A DNA stretch of 56,497 nt from JBBDIP01 sp040880305 (GTDB lineage Bacteria; Bacillota; Sulfobacillia; Fermentithermobacillales; Fermentithermobacillaceae), in contig JBBDIP010000061.1 in assembly GCA_040880305.1 (NCBI GenBank), positions 1-56,497 of the forward strand, in the 5' to 3' direction. A model generated the notes under the pieces. That model searched no databases. It saw only the letters and a program-made list of their open reading frames with translations, and was not told where the DNA came from. Position 1 is the stretch's first letter, and each line of letters opens with the position of its first letter. Both the position numbers and the translations under genes were made by a program. This document shows, one piece after another, positions 51,528-56,497 of this stretch.

Positions 51528-54500
51528 TCATCGGTATTGTCTCTCAGGCATTCTCCCCGATTCCAGCAGCGTATCTGCTGTCAGGAGTTCCCTTGCCAGT
51601 ATTCGACGCGTTTCCTCTTGCTCCTCCAGATTCCCCTGCACCACGACCACCATTTCCTTGGTGAAGTTGCTCTTCACCCGAGCCCAGAGTTTGGGAAAGA
51701 CGATCACTTCGATGGCGTCAAAATCATCTTCGACAGTGGCAAATACCATCTCCACGCCCGACCGGGTGACCACCTTCTTGAAGGAGGATACGCGCCCTCC
51801 CACCGTGACTTCCTTCCCGTCGGCCGAGGAATCCAGATCGGCGATTGGTGTAGCGACCTTGCGCAGGAGGTCCTTGTACTTCCCCAAAGGGTGCCCGCTG
51901 AAGTACATGCCCAGGAGGTCGCGCTCCCAAGAGAGCCGGACATCAAGCGAGATCCCTTCGACGCTCTCTCGCACGGGCGCGATTGACGCCACGGGTCCCG
52001 GTTCGCCGAACAGGGAAACCTGGTTCTGGACCTGCCTGGGCCTTTGGGAGACCACCGACTCGACTTTGTCCAGGTTCGCGTACCGCGTGCCCAGGACGTC
52101 GCAGGCGCCGCACTGTATGAGGCTCTCCAGCGCCTTTCTGGCAAGGTGTCGGGAGTCAAGTCGAGACCCCAGGTCCTCCAAAGACCGGAACTCGCCCCCG
52201 GCCTCCCTCTCCGCCACGATAGAGTGTGCCAACGTATACCCCACGTTCTTTATCCCGCCGAGCCCGTATCGTATGGATCCCTTTTCGACGGAAAACTCCA
52301 CTTTGCTGTCGTTCACGCTCGGGCCCAGTACCCCGACCCCAACCTTCCGGGCCTCTTCCAGGTATACTCCCACCTTGCCTTGGATGCCGGCCACCGACGA
52401 CAGGAGGGCCGCCATGAACTCAATCGGATGGTTGGCCTTTAAGTACGCCGTCTGGTACGCGATTAGAGCGTAGGGCGCCGCGTGGTTCTTGCTGAAGCCG
52501 TAGTTCGCAAACTTCAGGATTAGGTCAAACACCTGCTCAGCCACGTCGGGGGGTACCTTTGTGCGGGCGGCGCCATTCATGAAGGCCTCCTTGCTTTCCA
52601 CCAGGAGTTCCCTCTTCTTCTTCCCCACCGCGCGGCGAAGGATGTCGGCCTGCCCCAAGCTGAACCCCGCTACCGCCGCCGCTATCTGCAGGATCTGCTC
52701 CTGGTAGACCAGCACTCCGTAGGTCTCTTTAAGGATTGGCTCCAAAACCGGGTGCAGGTACTTGGGCTTGCCGGACCTTGCCCTGATGAACTCGGGTATC
52801 TGCTGCATCGGACCGGGCCGGCAGAGCGCGATAGAAGCCACGATGTCGGTCAGCGCCCTAGGTTTCAGCTCCTTGAGGAAGTCCCTGACCCAGGACGACT
52901 CCAGTTGAAAAACGCCCAGGGCGTCCCCGCGCGACAGCATGTCGAAGGTCTTCCCATCGTCCAAAGGTATGGCGTCCAAGTCAAACGGCTTGCCCCTGCC
53001 TTCCTCCACCAGCTTTTGCGCCCTCTGCATGACCGTCAATGTGCGAAGAGCAAGAAAGTCTATCTTGAGCAGCCCGAGAGCCTCAAGGTCCTCCATGGCG
53101 TACTGCGTCACGACGTCGCCTTCCTGCGTCCTGGCCAGGGGCACATAATCCCACAGCGGTCCCTTGCCAATGACTATGCCGGCGGCGTGAATAGATGAGT
53201 GCCGCGGCATGCCTTCAAGTTTCAGGGCTATATCCAACAACTTGCCTATTTCCTGCCTGGACGCTGACATCTCCCTGAGGTCCGGTACGGTCTCCAAAGC
53301 TTTTTCGATGGTCATGCCTATCTGGTAGGGTATGAGTTTGGCGATGCGGTCCACGTCCCCGTAGGGGAGCCCAAGAGCGCGGCCAACGTCCCGCACGGCC
53401 GCCCGCGCGGCCATGGTCCCGAACGTGATGATCTGCGCCACTCGGTCCTCGCCGTACCGGCCCCTGACGTACTCGATGACCTCGTCCCGGCGGTTGTCCT
53501 GGAAATCGATGTCTATGTCGGGCATGGTGACCCGCTCCGGGTTGAGAAACCTCTCAAACACAAGGCCATACTCGATGGGGTCTGTGTTAGTGATCCCCAG
53601 GCAGTAGGCCACAAGACTGCCGGCGGCCGAGCCTCTACCCGGGCCAACCCAGATTCCGCGGCTCTTGGCGTAGGACACGAAGTCGTGGACTACCAGGAAG
53701 TATGACGAGTACCCCATCCGCTCGATCATGGAAAGCTCTTGCGCAAGGCGCTGCTCCCTGACCGGGTCCGGCTTCCCCCGGGTCCGCTCGGATAGGCCGG
53801 AGCGGGCCATCTCGCGCAGGACTCCTGCTGGGTCCTGACCAGGGGGCAACGGGTACTCGGGGAGGTGGATGGAGCCGAGGTCCAACTCGGCCTTGCACCT
53901 CCCGGCGATGATTCCGGTGTTCTGAATGGCCTCAGGCAGGTCTTGGAAGATCTCCTCCATCTCCTGGGGGCTGCGCAGGTAAAACTGATCGCCTGTGAAC
54001 CGGAGCCTGTTGGGGTCCTTCATGTTGGTCCCGGTCTGAATGGCGAGGAGCACCTCGTGGTAGGAGGCGTCTTCTCGCCGCAGGTAGTGGCAATCATTTG
54101 TGGCCACGAGCGGTAAGCCCTGCTTGCGGGCCAGTTCTACGAGCCGAGCGTTAGTGCGCTCCTGCCCGGGAACGCCGTTCCTCTGCAGTTCAACGAACAA
54201 GTTCTCTCGCCCGAAAATGTCGGCGTAGCGGCCCAACGCAAGAGCAGCCCTGCGTTCATCGCCTGATTGTAGGCTGAGCGGGACTTCCCCTTCGACACAT
54301 CCGGTGAGAGCAATGATGCCCTTAGGGTACTTGGCCAGGGTATCCAAGTCGACTCTGGGCTTGTAGTAGAACCCGTCGAGGAAGCCGGTCGAGACGACTC
54401 GCATGAGATTTCGGTAGCCTTCCGTGGTTTCGGCCAGCAGAACCAGGTGATAAGGTTTGTCCCCCGTACCCTCGGTCTTGGTTAGGCGAGATCCTCGCGC

Positions 54501-54707
54501 CACGTAGACTTCGCAGCCAAGTATGGGATGAATGCCATTCGACTTGCACGCATCGTAAAAACCCACCGCCCCGTACATGGCACCGTGATCCGTCACAGCC
54601 AGAGCGCCCATGCCCATTGAACTTGCCATGCGGGTAGCCTCGCCAATCCGGCATGCGCCGTCTAGCAGGCTATATTCTGTATGGACGTGCAGATGAGTGA
54701 ACGTCAT
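51528..54707 (-). CDS. dnaE: DNA polymerase III alpha subunit
   Basis: 1059 residues from MTFTHLHVHTEYSLLDG, the usual start of the PHP domain; a longer frame upstream lacks homology. Catalytic aspartates lie in PDIDIDFQ near residue 380. Further conserved segments are GPGRGSAAGSLVAYCL, LCRPGPMQQIPEFI, and the C-terminal OB-fold VTVGGRVSSFKKVVTRSG. The DnaE1-type architecture fits a Bacillota replicase. The ribosome-binding site is weak (GGAGGCG 13 bases upstream). It is divergent from a small zinc-ribbon gene. Confidence 0.96.
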   Translation of the reverse strand: MTFTHLHVHTEYSLLDGACRIGEATRMASSMGMGALAVTDHGAMYGAVGFYDACKSNGIHPILGCEVYVARGSRLTKTEGTGDKPYHLVLLAETTEGYRNLMRVVSTGFLDGFYYKPRVDLDTLAKYPKGIIALTGCVEGEVPLSLQSGDERRAALALGRYADIFGRENLFVELQRNGVPGQERTNARLVELARKQGLPLVATNDCHYLRREDASYHEVLLAIQTGTNMKDPNRLRFTGDQFYLRSPQEMEEIFQDLPEAIQNTGIIAGRCKAELDLGSIHLPEYPLPPGQDPAGVLREMARSGLSERTRGKPDPVREQRLAQELSMIERMGYSSYFLVVHDFVSYAKSRGIWVGPGRGSAAGSLVAYCLGITNTDPIEYGLVFERFLNPERVTMPDIDIDFQDNRRDEVIEYVRGRYGEDRVAQIITFGTMAARAAVRDVGRALGLPYGDVDRIAKLIPYQIGMTIEKALETVPDLREMSASRQEIGKLLDIALKLEGMPRHSSIHAAGIVIGKGPLWDYVPLARTQEGDVVTQYAMEDLEALGLLKIDFLALRTLTVMQRAQKLVEEGRGKPFDLDAIPLDDGKTFDMLSRGDALGVFQLESSWVRDFLKELKPRALTDIVASIALCRPGPMQQIPEFIRARSGKPKYLHPVLEPILKETYGVLVYQEQILQIAAAVAGFSLGQADILRRAVGKKKRELLVESKEAFMNGAARTKVPPDVAEQVFDLILKFANYGFSKNHAAPYALIAYQTAYLKANHPIEFMAALLSSVAGIQGKVGVYLEEARKVGVGVLGPSVNDSKVEFSVEKGSIRYGLGGIKNVGYTLAHSIVAEREAGGEFRSLEDLGSRLDSRHLARKALESLIQCGACDVLGTRYANLDKVESVVSQRPRQVQNQVSLFGEPGPVASIAPVRESVEGISLDVRLSWERDLLGMYFSGHPLGKYKDLLRKVATPIADLDSSADGKEVTVGGRVSSFKKVVTRSGVEMVFATVEDDFDAIEVIVFPKLWARVKSNFTKEMVVVVQGNLEEQEETRRILARELLTADTLLESGRMPERQYR

Positions 54708-54792
54708 CTTGCCAAAGGACGCCTCCGGTCTGTCAATTGCGCCAACTTTACGATAGAATGGACAAGGACAACATTGCAGGAAGGTGACCTCA

Positions 54793-54981
54793 GTGCCCTG
54801 GAAATTCTGCCCGTCGTGCAAGGAGATTTCCTACAGCGCCGCCACCCAGTACGATTCCTGGCTCTGTCCTCATTGCAGCACCGAACTCAGCAAGGAGCCG
54901 GAGTACGATATTCAGCAGGCCAAGGCCCTCCGGGACCAAAACCACGCCCGGAAAGCGGCCGGAGCCGCTCCCGAAACCTAG
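54793..54981 (+). CDS. Small zinc-ribbon protein
   Basis: 62 residues from a GTG placed 5 bases after AGGAAGGTGA. Two CxxC knuckles (FCPSCKE near residue 5 and LCPHCST near residue 25) predict one zinc site. The tail is Ala-rich and basic. No known function. It is divergent from dnaE. Confidence 0.65.
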   Translation: MPWKFCPSCKEISYSAATQYDSWLCPHCSTELSKEPEYDIQQAKALRDQNHARKAAGAAPET

Positions 54982-55056
54982 CACTCAAACCCCGACTACG
55001 CTCTGTGACTAGGTAATTCTTGTGAGGAGAGACCAACTCCTGCGCGTCGACGCCCG

Positions 55057-55077
55057 AGTGCCCACTTCGTGGGCACT
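55057..55077. terminator. Stem-loop between the zinc-ribbon gene and nth
   Basis: AGTGCCCA-CTTCG-TGGGCACT, an 8-bp perfect stem 8 bp from the nth stop. T-runs are weak on both sides, so it may be a modest bidirectional terminator for these convergent genes. Confidence 0.45.
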
Positions 55078-55085
55078 GAGCTTCT

Positions 55086-55760
55086 TCAGGAGATGCACGA
55101 CCCCTTCAGGGGACACTCCGCGCAGCGGGGGTTGCGCGAAAAGCACATGTCCCGCCCGTGGCGGATCATCATGACGTGCAGGGGCATTTGGATCTCGGAG
55201 GGGACAAGCGCGCTGAGAGCCTTCTGGGCTTTTTCGGCGGAGGCTTTTAGGGGAACCAGGCCTAGCCGCCTGGATATTCGCAGGACGTGGGTGTCCACCG
55301 GAAACGCCGGCTTGCCCAAGCCGAACCCTATTACGCAGGCGGCGGTCTTGGGGCCGACGCCCGGCAGGGACACAAGGTAGTCGTAGGATTTCTCCGGCGG
55401 CCAGTCAAACAGCGGATCCAAGGTGATGCGGCCAAAGTCTTTCTTGATCTTGGCGAGCGTCTTCCGAATCTTCTTGGTCTTCTCGCGCTGCAGCCCACCC
55501 GCAGACAGGGGTTTCTCCACATCGACGCTTTCTGCGGCCAAAACGTCTTCCCAGGATGGGAATGCCTTCTTCAACGCATCGAACGCCCGGGAACTCAGCG
55601 TGTCGTTGGTGGCCTGTGACAGGATCGTGGCTATCAGCGCGTCCATGGGACTCCCGCGGCTAGGCTCCAACAGGGTCGACTGGGCGTCAGGATAGAGGGA
55701 CTGCAGGGCCGCGTGAATCTCGATGATCCTTGCGGAGTCGGATGTCTCCTGACCGGTCAC
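55086..55760 (-). CDS. nth: Endonuclease III-like DNA glycosylase/AP lyase
   Basis: 224 residues starting at a GTG overlapping the murD stop by four bases. The helix-hairpin-helix LPGVGPKTAACVIG holds the catalytic Lys, and the conserved Asp is in FPVDTHVLRI. The [4Fe-4S] ligands are C-x6-C-x2-C-x5-C at the C-terminus (CFSRNPRCAECPLKGSC). It removes oxidised pyrimidines. Coupling to murD is unusual in function but clear in layout. Confidence 0.92.
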   Translation of the reverse strand: MTGQETSDSARIIEIHAALQSLYPDAQSTLLEPSRGSPMDALIATILSQATNDTLSSRAFDALKKAFPSWEDVLAAESVDVEKPLSAGGLQREKTKKIRKTLAKIKKDFGRITLDPLFDWPPEKSYDYLVSLPGVGPKTAACVIGFGLGKPAFPVDTHVLRISRRLGLVPLKASAEKAQKALSALVPSEIQMPLHVMMIRHGRDMCFSRNPRCAECPLKGSCIS

Positions 55761-56497
55761 TCCAGCCGCCTCACGATCTCCTTGAACATCCTGCCCCGCT
55801 CCTCGAAGTTGGCGAACATGTCGTAACTGGCACAGGCAGGCGAAAGGACGACGGAGCCCCCGGGCTTGGCCTTCGCGGCTGCCGCTCTTACCGCTTCCTC
55901 CAGTGTCCCGACGCGCTCTACGTCCGGCGACGCCGGCCAGGGCAACGACCCGGCTGGCCGGGCCATCCTCCAGGCGCTCTGCAGCGCCTCCTCGATCTTG
56001 GTAGCGGTCTTCCCCAGGGTAACCACAGCGCATCCCCTGGTAACGATCTTCTCGGCCAGGTCGCCGAAGGGCAGCCCCTTGTCATAGCCGCCCATGATAA
56101 GCACCAGGGGGCCGGTGACGGCATCAAGCAGGGCCTCGGTCCTGTCAGGAGACGTCGCGATGGAGTCGTTGTAATACCTAACCGCCCGCAGTTCGCGCAC
56201 GAACTCGATGCGGTGTTCGACTCCCCTGAATGACCGTATAGCGCTGTTGGCCGCGGCGGGCGTGGCGCCCATGATCAGAGCGCCCAGCGCGGCAGCAAGA
56301 GCATTCGAGACGTTATGCTGGCCAGGTACCAGGAGGTCGTCCCTCCCGCCAAGGCGAACGTCCCCGCCGCTGACGCCGAGGTGATGCTTGGAGGAAGCGC
56401 CAACCATGAGGTCCTCCCCTTCCCGCCAGGCCACCGGATGGCCTGCTGCCAACTCCCGCCGGGCGGCCTTCGGGTCCAGGGTGAAAAAGCCGGTCCT
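55757..56497 (-). CDS. murD: UDP-N-acetylmuramoylalanine-D-glutamate ligase, 3' part
   Basis: The frame is open to the right edge, so the start lies outside the window; 246 residues of the central and C-terminal Mur-ligase domains remain. Recognisable are PGQHNVSNALAAALGALIMG, VEHRIEFVRELRAVRYYNDS (nucleotide and substrate loops), and GGYDKGLPF. The ending VVLSPACASYDMFANFEERG is diagnostic of MurD. It adds D-Glu to UDP-MurNAc-Ala in the cytoplasm. Confidence 0.95.
   Translation of the reverse strand, partial: RTGFFTLDPKAARRELAAGHPVAWREGEDLMVGASSKHHLGVSGGDVRLGGRDDLLVPGQHNVSNALAAALGALIMGATPAAANSAIRSFRGVEHRIEFVRELRAVRYYNDSIATSPDRTEALLDAVTGPLVLIMGGYDKGLPFGDLAEKIVTRGCAVVTLGKTATKIEEALQSAWRMARPAGSLPWPASPDVERVGTLEEAVRAAAAKAKPGGSVVLSPACASYDMFANFEERGRMFKEIVRRLE

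Noticed and set aside
1..56497. CRISPR array, rRNA operon, prophage or insertion sequence
   Set aside because: No regularly spaced repeats, rRNA-like sequence, phage structural genes or transposase genes were seen on either strand.

Overview
The window is 56.5 kb of high-GC (about 60%) bacterial DNA. It most likely comes from an anaerobic or thermophilic high-GC member of the Bacillota (Clostridia- or Limnochordia-like). The evidence is a serine T-box leader on serS, the gene order dnaE - small DUF - pfkA - pyk, an S-layer-homology protein, a cobalamin riboswitch with the Firmicutes-type alpha-ribazole salvage genes, a membrane H+-pyrophosphatase and an OadB-type sodium pump. This placement is inference; no rRNA is present. 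It is a draft assembly: there is a 10-N gap at 31309-31318, and several genes carry single-base frameshifts or internal deletions.

Layout. 1-5 kb: partial YbjQ-like gene, mug, thrC-thrB, and divergently hppA. 5-8 kb: serS under a T-box, and a divergent glycosyltransferase with a methyltransferase-like C-terminus. 8-17.7 kb: one long minus-strand catabolic cluster. It encodes a five-protein flavin/iron-sulfur dehydrogenase of the HcnABC/SoxA type, a PucR/CdaR regulator, an M24 peptidase remnant, an RraA-type aldolase, a class V aminotransferase and an atypical LeuCD-type hydro-lyase. A perfect 19-bp palindrome lies upstream. 17.8-26 kb: YCF48-like lipoprotein, NanE-like protein, pepF, larA, GNAT, RRM protein, Nif3-like protein, an Asp/Glu racemase and a His-rich YmaF protein. 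26-38 kb: accessory region with AbiEii-like and VapBC-like pairs, nitroreductase, tRNA-Leu(CAA), two envelope beta-propeller proteins sharing ECF-sigma-type promoters, an alpha/beta hydrolase, an ABC exporter with a Cys-rich DUF6144-like partner, and an SLH-phosphodiester glycosidase protein. 38-42 kb: acetyltransferases, a MATE pump and a TPR protein. 42-46.7 kb: a cobalamin-riboswitch operon, btuF-cobU-cblT-cblS-cobS-cobC. 46.8-48.7 kb: oadB, a 38-residue OadG-like peptide, fxsA and a YHS-domain gene. 48.8-56.5 kb: pyk, pfkA, a DUF2007-like gene, dnaE, a zinc-ribbon gene, nth and the 3' part of murD.

Strongest leads. (1) Three minus-strand sites match GGAAC-N16-CGTC; two are identical over 26 bp. 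They precede the two envelope beta-propeller genes and point to an ECF sigma regulon. (2) The 8-17.7 kb cluster looks like an undescribed amino- or imino-acid oxidation pathway, whose hydro-lyase small subunit lacks the usual substrate-binding Arg. (3) At least four genes between 9.6 and 18.6 kb have lost internal segments, which is either real decay or an assembly problem. (4) Two small genes are easily missed: a 38-aa OadG-like peptide and a YHS-domain protein broken by one base.
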